64,000 nt of DNA. Origin: Saccharopolyspora gregorii. GTDB taxonomy: Bacteria; Actinomycetota; Actinomycetes; Mycobacteriales; Pseudonocardiaceae. The stretch spans positions 4,588,001 to 4,652,000 of the forward strand of contig NZ_CP059556.1 of assembly GCF_024734405.1 (NCBI RefSeq). Reading direction: 5' to 3'. Every line of letters starts with the position of its first letter. Position 1 is the first letter of the stretch. A program made the position numbers and the translations under genes. Positions 15,975-24,956 of the stretch are shown in pieces. The notes beneath the pieces are model-generated. The model worked only from the letters and a program-made list of their open reading frames with translations. It was not told the DNA's origin and made no database searches.

Positions 15975-16675
15975 GCGCCGACGCGGCCGCCGCGCACATC
16001 AGCGGGATCCTCGACGACGCGGCGCGCTGGTGCACCGAGCTCGGCGAACGGCTGCGCGCCGCGCACGACGGCACGCCCGCGCTGAGCACCGAGGACCTGT
16101 CCGCGCTGTGGCAGCCGATCTTCGACCGGCTCGACGCGGAACCGGCGGTCCTCGCGGGCACCGGCGTGATCCTCGCCGACGACGTGCTCACCGACCGGGC
16201 GCACTGGCTGGAGTGGTGGCAGCACCGGCCCGCCGACACGCCCCGGTTCCTGCAGGTCGACCACGACCCGGACAGCGTCGGGTTCTACGACTACGCCGCG
16301 GCGCCCTGGTTCACCGCGCCCCGCGACACCGGGGCCGGCGTCGTCGTCGGGCCGTACGTGGACTTCGCCGGCACCGACGAGTACCTGGTGACGCTGGCCG
16401 TGCCGGTCCGCTCCGGGGACCGCTTCCTCGGGGTGGCCGCCGCCGACCTGCGCACCGGCGAGTTCGAGCGGGCGCTGCTGGCGCGGGTGGGACCGCTGCG
16501 GCCGCCGACGGCGCTGATCAACGGCGCGAACCGGGTGGTCGCCTCCAACACGCCGCTGCGGCTGCCCGGCACCCTCGTCACCGCGGGTCCGCTCGCCGCC
16601 GACCCGGGCCGGGAGATGCGCGCCGCGGCACCGCTGGGCGGGCTGCCGTGGCGCGTCGTCCGCGAACCGGGGTGA
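15971..16675 (+). CDS. soluble cache-domain protein
   Basis: A 234-aa protein with no signal peptide or membrane helix. The middle and C-terminal parts match a PDC/dCache sensor fold: WLEWWQH, DPDSVGFYDYAAAPWFTAPRDTG, VVGPYVDFAGTDEYLVTLAVPVRSGDRFLGVAAADL. These domains usually bind small amino acids or carboxylates outside the cell, so a cytosolic stand-alone copy is unusual. The ATGA overlap with the GntR gene suggests that it senses or buffers a ligand for that regulator. Confidence 0.8.
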   Translation: MSADAAAAHISGILDDAARWCTELGERLRAAHDGTPALSTEDLSALWQPIFDRLDAEPAVLAGTGVILADDVLTDRAHWLEWWQHRPADTPRFLQVDHDPDSVGFYDYAAAPWFTAPRDTGAGVVVGPYVDFAGTDEYLVTLAVPVRSGDRFLGVAAADLRTGEFERALLARVGPLRPPTALINGANRVVASNTPLRLPGTLVTAGPLAADPGREMRAAAPLGGLPWRVVREPG

Positions 16676-16685
16676 CGGCGTCCGA

Positions 16686-17411
16686 TCAGGGCAGGCGGGG
16701 CAGCAGCTCGGCCGGGGTGACGCGCTTGCCGGTGAAGAACGGCGTCTCCTCGCGCACGTGCCTGCGGGCCTCGGTGTAGCGCATCTTCCACATCAGGTCG
16801 ACAATGCGGTGCAGCTCCGGCGCCTCGAACGCGAGGATCCACTCGTAGTCGCCGAGTCCGAACGAGGGCACCGTGTTCGCCCGCACGTCGGGGTAGTCGC
16901 GGGCCGCCATGCCGTGGTCCTTCAGCATCGTGCGGCGCTCGCCGTCGGGCAGCAGGTACCAGTCGTAGCTGCGCACGAACGGGTAGACGCAGAGGAAGTC
17001 GCCCGGGTCCTCGCCCATGATGAAGGCGGGCAGGTGGCTCTTGTTGAACTCGGCCGGGCGGTGCACCGCCACGTTGCTCCACACCGGGTCGGAGGCCTCG
17101 CCGAGCGTCGTCTCCCGGCGGAAACCGGCGTAGGCCTCCTGCAGGGCCTCGATCTTCTCGGCGTGCCACCAGATCATGAAGTCGGCGTCCGACCGCATGC
17201 CCGCCAGGTCGTAGACACCGCGCACCACGACCCCGGAATCCGCCAGGCCGTCCAGGTACTCCTGGGTCGCCGCGGCCGTCTTCTCCCGGTCCTCGGGCAG
17301 CGCGCCCGGTTCGACCTGGAAGACCGACCACATGGTGTAGCGGATGGTGTCGTTGAGTTCGGAGTAGTTCAGCCGCGCCATGCCCTCATCGTCCCACCAC
17401 GGTCCGGTCAT
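16686..17411 (-). CDS. hemQ: coproheme decarboxylase HemQ
   Basis: A 241-aa HemQ of the chlorite-dismutase-like fold. It oxidatively decarboxylates coproheme to heme b, the last step of the coproporphyrin-dependent pathway. The start segment [18 protein letters not shown] is typical of actinobacterial HemQ. The catalytic Tyr is in DWYLLP (about 152) and the proximal heme ligand is probably the His in [11 protein letters not shown] (about 166). It lies in an operon with hemE and hemY. ATG 17411 overlaps the hemY stop (ATGA); Met 11 (MARLNY) is an alternative start. Confidence 0.93.
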   Translation of the reverse strand: MTGPWWDDEGMARLNYSELNDTIRYTMWSVFQVEPGALPEDREKTAAATQEYLDGLADSGVVVRGVYDLAGMRSDADFMIWWHAEKIEALQEAYAGFRRETTLGEASDPVWSNVAVHRPAEFNKSHLPAFIMGEDPGDFLCVYPFVRSYDWYLLPDGERRTMLKDHGMAARDYPDVRANTVPSFGLGDYEWILAFEAPELHRIVDLMWKMRYTEARRHVREETPFFTGKRVTPAELLPRLP

Positions 17412-18817
17412 CCGGTCGCGAGGTGGCGTGTGATGCCGGTCGCGGCCGCCTCCCCGGTCGCCGCGCACGCGGGCACCCCGACGCCGTGCAGCGCCGCTCC
17501 CGCCAGTTCCAAGCCGTCGAGCTCCCCGACGGCGCGTTCCAGCCCGGCGACCAGGTCCAGGTGGTCCACGCCGTACTGCGGCAGGCCGCCGCCCCAGCGC
17601 ACCACCGCCGCGTCCACCGGTTCGGCGTCGACCCCGGTCACCTCGCGCAGGTCGGCGAGCACGCCGCGCAGCAGTTCCGCGTCGGTGCGGCGCAGCAGCT
17701 CGTCCTGCCCGGTGCGGCCCACCGAGCCACGCACCAGCGGTTCGCCGCCGGTGCCGGTCAGGTGCGGCCACTTGCGGCTGGTGAAGGTGAACGCCTTCGC
17801 GGTGAACGGGGTCCCGTCGGCGTGCACCTCACCGCGGGCGACCAGCGTGCCGGAGGCCGCGGGCAGTTCGGTCCCGGCGGGCAGCGCGAGGCCGAACACG
17901 GCCATCGACGCCACCTCCACCCGGCCGAGCAGCTCCGCCGCGGCCGGGGACACCTCGGCCAGCAGCTTCCGCGCGGCGGGGGCGGGCACCGCGAGCACCA
18001 CCGCGTCGGCCGCCAGCACGTCCGGTGCGGGCGCGGAACCGATCTCCAGGCGCCACCCGGCGCCGTCGCGGTGCAGGGCCCGCACGGGAGCGCCCAGCCG
18101 CACCTCCACGGCCGCCGAGTCGGCGAGCGCGGCGACGAATTCGCGGTAGCCGTGCCGGAACGCGCCGAACACCGGCCGCTTCCGCCCGTCCGGTGCCGGT
18201 GCGGGCAGCGCTGCCGCGGCCGCCTCGGTGATCGACTTCGCGCCCGCGTCGAGCGCGGCGGCCAGCGCCGGGATCGTGGCGCGCAGGCCGAGTCCGTCCG
18301 CGCTGCCCGCGTACACCCCGCCGAGCAGCGGCTCCACCAGCCGGTCCACCACCTCGTCGCCGACCCGGGCGCGCAGCAGCCCGCCGACGGAGGCGTCCGC
18401 ACCGCCCAGCTCCAGCGGCGGCAGGTCGGCTTCGGCGCGCACCGCGGCCACCCCGGCCGGGGACAGCACGCCCGCCACCGACTCCGGGTCGGCGGGCACG
18501 CCCATCACGGTGCCCGCGGGCAGCGGGTGCAGGGCGCCGCCCGCGCGCACCCGCGCGGCGACCGGACCCGGGTGCACCACGTCCGCGGCCAGCCCGAGCT
18601 CTTCGGCGAGCCGCAGCACTTCGGGACGCCGGGCGAGGAACGCCTCCGCGCCCAGGTCCAGCTCCACCCCGGCCAGCGGCAGCGAGCGCAACTTGCCGCC
18701 CAGCGCGCCGGTCTGCTCGACCAGCACGATCTCCGCGTCCGGGCCCAGCGAGCGGCGCAGCCGGTGCGCGGCCACCAGTCCGCTGACGCCGCCGCCGACG
18801 ACGGCGACGCGGGTCAC
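17408..18817 (-). CDS. hemY: coproporphyrinogen/protoporphyrinogen oxidase
   Basis: A 469-aa FAD-dependent oxidase. The Rossmann motif is [15 protein letters not shown] at the N-terminus, with [31 protein letters not shown] and the C-terminal [28 protein letters not shown] covering the second FAD contacts. In a hemQ-containing operon the expected reaction is oxidation of coproporphyrinogen III to coproporphyrin III. GTG start with a 4-nt overlap of hemE (GTGA); its own stop overlaps hemQ. Confidence 0.92.
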   Translation of the reverse strand: MTRVAVVGGGVSGLVAAHRLRRSLGPDAEIVLVEQTGALGGKLRSLPLAGVELDLGAEAFLARRPEVLRLAEELGLAADVVHPGPVAARVRAGGALHPLPAGTVMGVPADPESVAGVLSPAGVAAVRAEADLPPLELGGADASVGGLLRARVGDEVVDRLVEPLLGGVYAGSADGLGLRATIPALAAALDAGAKSITEAAAAALPAPAPDGRKRPVFGAFRHGYREFVAALADSAAVEVRLGAPVRALHRDGAGWRLEIGSAPAPDVLAADAVVLAVPAPAARKLLAEVSPAAAELLGRVEVASMAVFGLALPAGTELPAASGTLVARGEVHADGTPFTAKAFTFTSRKWPHLTGTGGEPLVRGSVGRTGQDELLRRTDAELLRGVLADLREVTGVDAEPVDAAVVRWGGGLPQYGVDHLDLVAGLERAVGELDGLELAGAALHGVGVPACAATGEAAATGITRHLATG

Positions 18818-19914
18818 GAGCGGGCGCTCTCGGCGTGCACCTGCCGCACGACCTCGGTGAGCACCCCGGGGTCGGTCGTGGGCAACACGCCGTGGCCCAG
18901 GTTGAACACGTGACCGGCGGCTTCCCGGCCCTCGGCGAGGATCCGGCTCACCTCGGCGCGGACCGCGTCCGGCCCGGCGAACAGCACCGCCGGGTCCAGG
19001 TTGCCCTGCACCACCGGCTCGCGGTCCGGGTCCGCGGCGCGGAGCCGGCGCACCGCCTCGTCCAGCGGGACCCGCCAGTCCACGCCGACCACGTCGGCGC
19101 CCGCCGAGCGCATCGAGCCGAGCAGCTCGCCGGTGCCCACCCCGAAGTGGATCTTCGGCACGTCCGGCGCCACCTCGGCGACGCCCTCGAAGATGCGCTT
19201 GCTGTGCGGCAGCACGAACTCGCGGTAGTCCCGCAGCGACAGCGCCCCCGCCCAGGAGTCGAACAGCTGCACCGCGTCCACCCCGGCGGCGAGCTGGGTG
19301 CGCAGGAAGGTCAGCGTCGTGTCGGCCAGCTTCTCCAGCAGCGCGTGCCAGGTGGCCGGATCGGAGTGCATGAGCGCCTTGGTCCGCTCGTGGTTGCGGC
19401 TCGGCCCGCCCTCGACGAGGTAGGACGCGAGGGTGAACGGCGCGCCCGCGAACCCGATCAGCGGGGTCTCGCCGAGCTCGGCCAGCAGCAGCCGCACCGC
19501 CTCCGCGACCGGCGCGACCTGCTCGGCGTCCAGCTCCGGCAGCGCGGCGACGGCGGCTGGGTCGCGCACCGGTTCGGCCACCACCGGCCCGGTGCCCGCG
19601 ACGATGTCCAGCCCGATGCCCGCGGCGTACAGCGGCAGGACGATGTCGCTGAACAGGATGGCCGCGTCCACCCCGTGGCGGCGCACCGGCTGCGCGGTGA
19701 TCTCGCAGACCAGGTCCGGCGTCAGGCACGCCTGCAGCATCGGGGTGCCTTCGCGGACCTTGCGGTACTCGGGCAGCGAGCGCCCCGCTTGGCGCATGAA
19801 CCAGACGGGCGTGTGCCGGGGCGCGCCGCCGCGGGCGGCCACGAGCAGCGGGGCGTCGGCGAGGTCCCGGCGGGCCGAGACCGAAGCGGGTGAGGGCATC
19901 GGGGGCGCATCCAC
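18814..19914 (-). CDS. hemE: uroporphyrinogen decarboxylase
   Basis: A 366-aa decarboxylase that converts uroporphyrinogen III to coproporphyrinogen III. The family start motif [16 protein letters not shown] is at about 36-51, the catalytic Asp lies in LFSDIVLPL (about 90), and [26 protein letters not shown] and [10 protein letters not shown] follow. The frame starts with GTG at 19914; an ATG at 19899 is an alternative. It is the first gene of hemE-hemY-hemQ, with 4-nt overlaps throughout. No ferrochelatase gene is in the window. Confidence 0.95.
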   Translation of the reverse strand: MDAPPMPSPASVSARRDLADAPLLVAARGGAPRHTPVWFMRQAGRSLPEYRKVREGTPMLQACLTPDLVCEITAQPVRRHGVDAAILFSDIVLPLYAAGIGLDIVAGTGPVVAEPVRDPAAVAALPELDAEQVAPVAEAVRLLLAELGETPLIGFAGAPFTLASYLVEGGPSRNHERTKALMHSDPATWHALLEKLADTTLTFLRTQLAAGVDAVQLFDSWAGALSLRDYREFVLPHSKRIFEGVAEVAPDVPKIHFGVGTGELLGSMRSAGADVVGVDWRVPLDEAVRRLRAADPDREPVVQGNLDPAVLFAGPDAVRAEVSRILAEGREAAGHVFNLGHGVLPTTDPGVLTEVVRQVHAESARS

Positions 19915-20115
19915 AAGGTCGAGGTGTCGGAGCCCGGCGCGGTTCCGCGGACGTCGGGCGGGCCACCGCGGCGCGGGCCGACGGCCCTGTCGGGGCCGTT
20001 CCGGACATCTTCGCAGACGCTCGCGGCGCCGGACGCGCGGGCAAGATCACGATCGGCCGCGGCGCCCGGCGTGGCGCCCACCCCGCGCCGATCCGGCGGC
20101 CTACAGTCCCGGTCC

Positions 20116-20691
20116 GTGACTGAGATGGCGGCGATCCCCGAGGAGTTCCGGCAGGCAGTGGCCGCGCTGGCCGCGCCCGCTCCGCGCGCCGAGATCGAGG
20201 TGACGGAGGTCCGCCCGCCGAAGCGGCTCGCGCCGTGGGCGTATGCGGTGGCGGCGGAGGCCACCGGCCCGGCCGACGAGCTGGCGACCGCCCGCCTGGT
20301 GCTGCTGCACGACCCGGACCGCCCGGCGGCGTGGGCGGGGTCGCTGCGGCTCGTGGTGTACCTGCGGGCCGAGCTGGACCCGGAGCTGGCCGCCGATCCG
20401 CTGCTGCCCGCGGTCGGCTGGTCCTGGCTGACGGACGCGCTGGAGGAGTCGGGGGCCGCGGCCGACGTGCTGGGCGGGACGGTCACGCTGACCTCCTCGG
20501 CCCGGTTCGGCGACATCGCGGGCCCGCCGCGCAGCCACGACCTCGAACTCCGCGGTTCGTGGACGCCGCGGGAGGCGGACCTGGGCGCCCACGCGACGGC
20601 CTTCCACCAGTTGATGTCCAGCGCAGCGGGCCTGCCGCCGGTCGGGGTGGCGGTGCTGGACCGGCGGTCGGCGCTGCGCGGAGAGGCTTGA
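20116..20691 (+). CDS. DUF3000 family protein
   Basis: A 191-aa protein of the actinobacterial DUF3000 family (Rv2680-like by position and sequence type). Recognisable segments are IPEEFRQAVAALAAP, EIEVTEVRPPKRLAPWAYAVAAE, and GWSWLTDALEESGAAADVLGGTVTLTSSARFGDI. No catalytic motif, signal peptide or membrane helix is visible. GTG 20116 was chosen. In M. tuberculosis the homolog sits next to the RNase D-like gene; here a response regulator intervenes. Function unknown. Confidence 0.85.
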   Translation: MTEMAAIPEEFRQAVAALAAPAPRAEIEVTEVRPPKRLAPWAYAVAAEATGPADELATARLVLLHDPDRPAAWAGSLRLVVYLRAELDPELAADPLLPAVGWSWLTDALEESGAAADVLGGTVTLTSSARFGDIAGPPRSHDLELRGSWTPREADLGAHATAFHQLMSSAAGLPPVGVAVLDRRSALRGEA

Positions 20692-21028
20692 GCCGCGATC
20701 TTTAACGATCGGGATTCCCCTCACGAGATCGCGAAAACCTCGCACAATTGGTTGCCCGGGCAACTTTCTCACGATGTGCAATCAAGGTCTGTCGCACGGA
20801 CCCGCCAAGGCGTTACGCCAAACACCGAGACCCACCCAAATGAGTGACAAAAACGAACCGCAGTGACAACTCGATCGGGATAGATACCCGATTGATCGTC
20901 CCGCTGACCCGCTTGGGCGGTTACGCTGCCCCCGACGACACCACTTTCGGTCGATCAGTGGCGCGGCTGATTGGTCGAGAGTCCCGGTGCCGGTCGGGGG
21001 GCACGACCGACTCCAGGGAGGTAGTGAC
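20692..21028. promoter_or_regulatory. AT-richer leader of the response regulator gene
   Basis: This 337-bp gap is less GC-rich than its surroundings, as promoter regions often are. It contains a perfect 14-bp palindrome, GTTGCCCGGGCAAC (20751-20764), and a GATCAG/CTGATT inverted pair near 20954-20973. No gene is supported. A control region for the orphan regulator is the simplest reading; specific promoter boxes could not be fixed. Confidence 0.45.
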
Positions 21029-21745
21029 GTGGCTGCCGTCGGCTTAGGTCAGGCCGCTCGAACCACGCCCGCCGGCGCTTTGCCGGCCAACATGGTCCCG
21101 CACCCGCGGGAAGAGCTGTTCACGGTGCTCGTGGTGGACGACCATCCGCTGCTCCGGGAGGCCATCGCCGCCCGGTTGCTGCAGATGGGCGCCGGCACGG
21201 TGCACGAGGCCGCATCGATGGCCGAGGCCAGGGCTCGCGCTCTGGCCACCGGTCCGTGCGACCTCGCGATCCTCGATCTCGGACTCCCCGACGGGACCGG
21301 CATCGACCTGGTGACGGAACTCCGTACCCAGGGCTGGCCGCGAATCGTGGTGCTCGCTTCGTCCGACGACCCCTATGCGGTCCGGGCCGCCTTCCAGGCA
21401 GGCGCTCAGGCGTACCTGCTGAAGTCGGCCTCGCCGATGGTCGTCACCGACGGGGTGCGCCGCGTGCTCGACGGCGGCGTGTATGCCGATCCCAGCGTGG
21501 CTCCGGTGCTCGCAGCGGGCACTCGGGTCCCGGGAACCGACAACACGCCCCGGGAGCTGTCCGGACGTGAGGTCGAGGTGCTGCAACTGGTGGCCGATGG
21601 CCGATCCAACAAGGAGATCGGTGAGGCGCTCAACCTCTCCGCTCTCACGGTGAAGAGTCACCTGTCTCGGATCGGCCGCAAGTTGGGCACCGGAGATCGG
21701 GCGCAGATGGTCGCCCTGGCCATGCGGGCCGGGGTGATCAGATGA
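21029..21745 (+). CDS. NarL/LuxR-type response regulator (orphan)
   Basis: A 238-aa two-domain regulator. The receiver domain (about 30-145) keeps the acidic pair VVDDHP, the phospho-acceptor Asp in AILDLGLPDG and the Lys in YLLKSAS, so phosphorylation should be possible. The LuxR helix-turn-helix (about 175-238) reads LSGREVEVLQLVADGRSNKEIGEALNLSALTVKSHLSRIGRKLG. GTG 21029 has AGGGAGG 7 nt upstream; the ~25-residue head is unstructured. No histidine kinase adjoins. Its place between DUF3000 and RNase D differs from mycobacteria. Confidence 0.9.
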   Translation: MAAVGLGQAARTTPAGALPANMVPHPREELFTVLVVDDHPLLREAIAARLLQMGAGTVHEAASMAEARARALATGPCDLAILDLGLPDGTGIDLVTELRTQGWPRIVVLASSDDPYAVRAAFQAGAQAYLLKSASPMVVTDGVRRVLDGGVYADPSVAPVLAAGTRVPGTDNTPRELSGREVEVLQLVADGRSNKEIGEALNLSALTVKSHLSRIGRKLGTGDRAQMVALAMRAGVIR

Positions 21746-21864
21746 CCGGATGATCCTGATCGGGTGAATCGAGGTCCCACCGCGATCGTCGGGTCCGGTC
21801 GGGCTTGACGACCTCGGGCTGGTCGCACCCGCGGGCGGACCGCAACACGTAAGGTCTGATATCC

Positions 21865-23112
21865 GTGGAAGCTGCTTGCCCCGAGTCCGTCGAGCCCGAC
21901 CGCCCCGAGCCGGTGCTGCTCACCGAGCCCGCTGACGGCGTCCCGCCGGTGGTGGAGACTCCTGAAGCGCTGGAGACCGCCGCGGCCGCACTGGCCGCGG
22001 GGAGCGGTCCGGTCGCGGTGGACACCGAACGCGCGTCCGGATACCGGTACTCCCAACGTGCCTACCTGGTGCAACTGCGCCGGGAAGGCGCGGGGACGGT
22101 GCTGGTCGATCCGGTCGCGCTGAACGGTGCCCTGGAACCCCTGAAAGCGGCGCTGGCCGACACCGAATGGGTGTTGCACGCCGCGTCCCAAGACCTGCCC
22201 TGCCTGTCCGAGCTGGACCTGCATCCGCAACGGCTGTTCGACACCGAACTCGCCGGGCGGCTGGCCGGGTTCGACCGGGTCTCGCTGGGCACCCTCGTCG
22301 AGCGCATGCTCGGCTACCGGTTGGAGAAGGGCCACAGCGCCGCCGACTGGTCGCGCCGGCCGTTGCCCGCCGATTGGCTGGTGTACGCCGCGCTGGACGT
22401 GGAACTGCTGATCGACCTGCGCGCCGCGATGCACGACGAGCTGACCCGGCAGGGCAAGCTCGAATGGGCGTGGGAGGAGTTCGAGGCGGTGCGCACCGCC
22501 GAGCCGCCCCGCCCGCGCGCCGAACCGTGGCGCCGCACCTCCGGGATCCACCGGATCCGCAACGCCCGCCAGCTCGCCGCCGTCCGCTCGCTGTGGACGG
22601 TGCGCGACCGCATCGCCGCGGAGCGGGACATCGCACCGGGCCGGATCCTGCCGGACTCCGCCGTGGTGCAGGCCGCGCAGAGCGGCCCCGGAACCGAAGC
22701 CGAGCTGACCGCGCTGCCGGTGTTCGGCGGCAGGCAGCAGCGCCGCCGCGCCTCGACGTGGCTGGGCGCGCTGCGCGCGGCCCGCGAACTCCCCCAGGAC
22801 GAGCTGCCGGTGGTCTCGCCGCCGCAGGACGGACCGCCGTCGCCGAACCGGTGGGCGGACCGCGACCCGGCGGCCGCCGCCCGGCTGTCCGCGGCCAAGT
22901 CGGCCATGTCGGCCATCGCCGAGGAGCACGGGCTGCCGGTGGAGAACCTGCTGCTGCCGGACCTGCTGCGGCGGCTGTGCTGGACGCCGCCGGAGGACCT
23001 CGGCGTCGAGTCGGTCGCGAACCGGCTGCGCGAACGAGGCGCCCGGGAGTGGCAGATCGGGCTGACCGCGACGCCGTTGAGCACCGCGCTGGAGGCGGAA
23101 CCGGGCAAGTAG
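21865..23112 (+). CDS. rnd: ribonuclease D-like 3'-5' exonuclease with HRDC domain
   Basis: A 415-aa protein with a DEDD exonuclease domain (about 30-210): VAVDTERASG holds the first Asp/Glu pair, WVLHAASQDLPCL the second acidic site, and the final motif is DWLVYAALDVELL. An HRDC nucleic-acid-binding domain follows (about 225-310), then a second HRDC-like helical region. RNase D trims the 3' ends of tRNA and other structured RNAs. GTG start. It ends ahead of a clear hairpin. Confidence 0.9.
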   Translation: MEAACPESVEPDRPEPVLLTEPADGVPPVVETPEALETAAAALAAGSGPVAVDTERASGYRYSQRAYLVQLRREGAGTVLVDPVALNGALEPLKAALADTEWVLHAASQDLPCLSELDLHPQRLFDTELAGRLAGFDRVSLGTLVERMLGYRLEKGHSAADWSRRPLPADWLVYAALDVELLIDLRAAMHDELTRQGKLEWAWEEFEAVRTAEPPRPRAEPWRRTSGIHRIRNARQLAAVRSLWTVRDRIAAERDIAPGRILPDSAVVQAAQSGPGTEAELTALPVFGGRQQRRRASTWLGALRAARELPQDELPVVSPPQDGPPSPNRWADRDPAAAARLSAAKSAMSAIAEEHGLPVENLLLPDLLRRLCWTPPEDLGVESVANRLRERGAREWQIGLTATPLSTALEAEPGK

Positions 23113-23131
23113 TCCTGGCGCGTTCGGGCCG

Positions 23132-23159
23132 CCGCCGCTCCCGGTGCGCGGAGCGGCGG
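23132..23159 (+). terminator. hairpin after rnd
   Basis: A perfect 10-bp stem: CCGCCGCTCC (23132-23141) and GGAGCGGCGG (23150-23159). It starts 20 nt after the rnd stop. Confidence 0.65.
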
Positions 23160-23572
23160 TGCCCGACTGGACGCGGGATCGGCGGCGCAGCACGCCGATG
23201 AGCCGTCGGACGCCGGTGCCGTGGAAACCCGCGTTCCTCCTCCCCGGACGAGCTCCGGTCGCGGAACTCCACGGCCCGATCCGTCGACGGCCGCGGACGT
23301 GCGGCGACCGGACGCGGTCCGAGTCGCCGAGCTGGGCACGAGCCGTCGAGGTGGGCCCGATCCGTCGAGGTGGGCGGCGAACGCGTGCGCGTGCTCCGCC
23401 GCGGGTCGCTGCCGGGACCGCCGCGAACCGGTGCGGCCGATCTTCGCCGCGTCGTCGTCACCGAGCGCGCGGCAGCGGGGTGCGTAGGCTGGCCGCGCGA
23501 TCTCCCGGCAGCCGAACCCGCAGGTGGGGCTGTGAGCGAACAGACATGGGCGCACCGCCCCGCACCCGGTGG
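23160..23572. other. long non-coding stretch before fadA
   Basis: More than 400 bp without a supported gene. Open frames exist on both strands but they are Arg/Pro-rich, lack a ribosome-binding site and resemble no family. I see no repeat or RNA structure here beyond the hairpin at its start. Confidence 0.5.
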
Positions 23573-23618
23573 TTACCGGTGGGTAATAAGCGCTAGAGTG
23601 GCTGTTACCGACCAGTAG
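23573..23618. promoter_or_regulatory. paired operator-like palindromes before fadA
   Basis: Two related 14-bp sites lie about 90-135 bp before the fadA start: TTACCGGTGGGTAA (23573-23586, TTACC/GGTAA inverted pair) and TTACCGACCAGTAG (23605-23618). Their centres are 32 bp apart, about three helical turns, and a TAGAGT -10-like hexamer (23594-23599) lies between them. This is what a TetR- or GntR-type repressor of fatty-acid oxidation might bind; the regulator is not in the window. Confidence 0.55.
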
Positions 23619-23708
23619 CGGCGGGGCCGGCGCCCACTCCCGGACGATCGCCGCCGGGGCCGGTCCGGAACCCGCACAACGCAGGACCCACACAGTGAGG
23701 AGCACGCC

Positions 23709-24956
23709 GTGGTCGCACCCGCGTCGGCACCAGCCGACCCGCGCAGCGCACGTGCCGTACGGGACGTGGTCTTCGTCGACGGCGTCCGCACGCCGTTCGG
23801 CAAGGCAGGCAAGAAGGGGATCTACGCCGAGACCCGCGCCGACGACCTGGTCGTCAAGGTCATCCGCGAACTGCTGCGGCGCCACCCCGAGCTGCCGCCG
23901 GAGCGCATCGACGAGGTCGCCATCGCCGCCACCACCCAGATCGGTGACCAGGGGCTGACCATCGGCCGCAGCGCCTCGCTGCTGGCGGGCCTGCCGCAGT
24001 CCGTGCCCGGCTTCGCCATCGACCGCATGTGCGCGGGCGCGATGACCGCGGTGACCAGCATCGCGGGCGGCATCGGCTTCGGCGCCTACGACATCGCCAT
24101 CGCGGGCGGCGTCGAGCACATGGGCAACCACCCGATGGGCGAGGGCGTCGACCCGAACCCGCGCTACGTCGCCGACAGCGTCGTCGACCCCTCCGCGCTG
24201 ATCATGGGCTCCACCGCGGAGAACGTGCACGACCGCTACCCGAGCCTCACCAAGGAGCGCACCGACGCCTACGCGGCGCTGAGCCAGCAGCGCTACGAGG
24301 CCGCGCAGCTCGCCGGCAAGATCGCCGCAGACCTGGTGCCGGTCTCCACCCGCTCCGCCGAGCAGGGCTGGGGCCTCGCCACCGCCGACGAGCCGCCGCG
24401 CCCCGGCACCACGACCGAGGCGCTGGCCGGGCTCAAGACCCCGTTCCGCCCGCACGGCCGGGTCACCCCGGGCAACGCCGCCGGGCTCAACGACGGCGCC
24501 ACCGGCTGCGTGCTCGCCGACGCCGAGACCGCCCGCGAGCTGGGCCTGCCCGTCGGCATGAAGCTCGTCGGCTACGCCTTCGCGGGCGTCGAGCCGGAGG
24601 TCATGGGCGTCGGCCCGATCCCGGCGACGGAGAAGGCCCTCAAGCGCGCCGGGCTCGACATCTCCGACATCGGGTTGTTCGAGATCAACGAGGCCTTCGC
24701 GGTGCAGGTGCTGGCCTTCCTGGAGCACTTCGGCATCGCCGACGACGACCAGCGGGTCAACCCGTGGGGCGGCGCCATCGCCTGCGGCCACCCGCTCGCC
24801 TCCTCCGGGGTGCGGCTGATGACGCAGCTGTCCCGGCACTTCGCCGAGCACCCCGAGGTGCGCTACGGCCTGACCACCATGTGCATCGGCTTCGGCATGG
24901 GCGGCACGGTCATCTGGGAGAACCCGAACTTCGACACCGCAGGGGGCGCGAAGTGA
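23709..24956 (+). CDS. fadA: acetyl-CoA acyltransferase (3-ketoacyl-CoA thiolase)
   Basis: A 415-aa thiolase that releases acetyl-CoA in the last step of beta-oxidation. The acyl-accepting Cys is in DRMCAGAM (about 108). The C-terminal catalytic His and Cys lie in IACGHPLASSG and TMCIGFGMGG. NEAFAVQVLAFL is also typical. GTG start. It overlaps fadB by 4 nt (GTGA), so the two form an operon and probably a trifunctional complex, as in mycobacteria. Confidence 0.94.
   Translation: MVAPASAPADPRSARAVRDVVFVDGVRTPFGKAGKKGIYAETRADDLVVKVIRELLRRHPELPPERIDEVAIAATTQIGDQGLTIGRSASLLAGLPQSVPGFAIDRMCAGAMTAVTSIAGGIGFGAYDIAIAGGVEHMGNHPMGEGVDPNPRYVADSVVDPSALIMGSTAENVHDRYPSLTKERTDAYAALSQQRYEAAQLAGKIAADLVPVSTRSAEQGWGLATADEPPRPGTTTEALAGLKTPFRPHGRVTPGNAAGLNDGATGCVLADAETARELGLPVGMKLVGYAFAGVEPEVMGVGPIPATEKALKRAGLDISDIGLFEINEAFAVQVLAFLEHFGIADDDQRVNPWGGAIACGHPLASSGVRLMTQLSRHFAEHPEVRYGLTTMCIGFGMGGTVIWENPNFDTAGGAK

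Noticed and set aside
16686-17411. Chlorite dismutase
   Set aside because: The HemQ-type Tyr and the hemE-hemY operon context identify coproheme decarboxylase.
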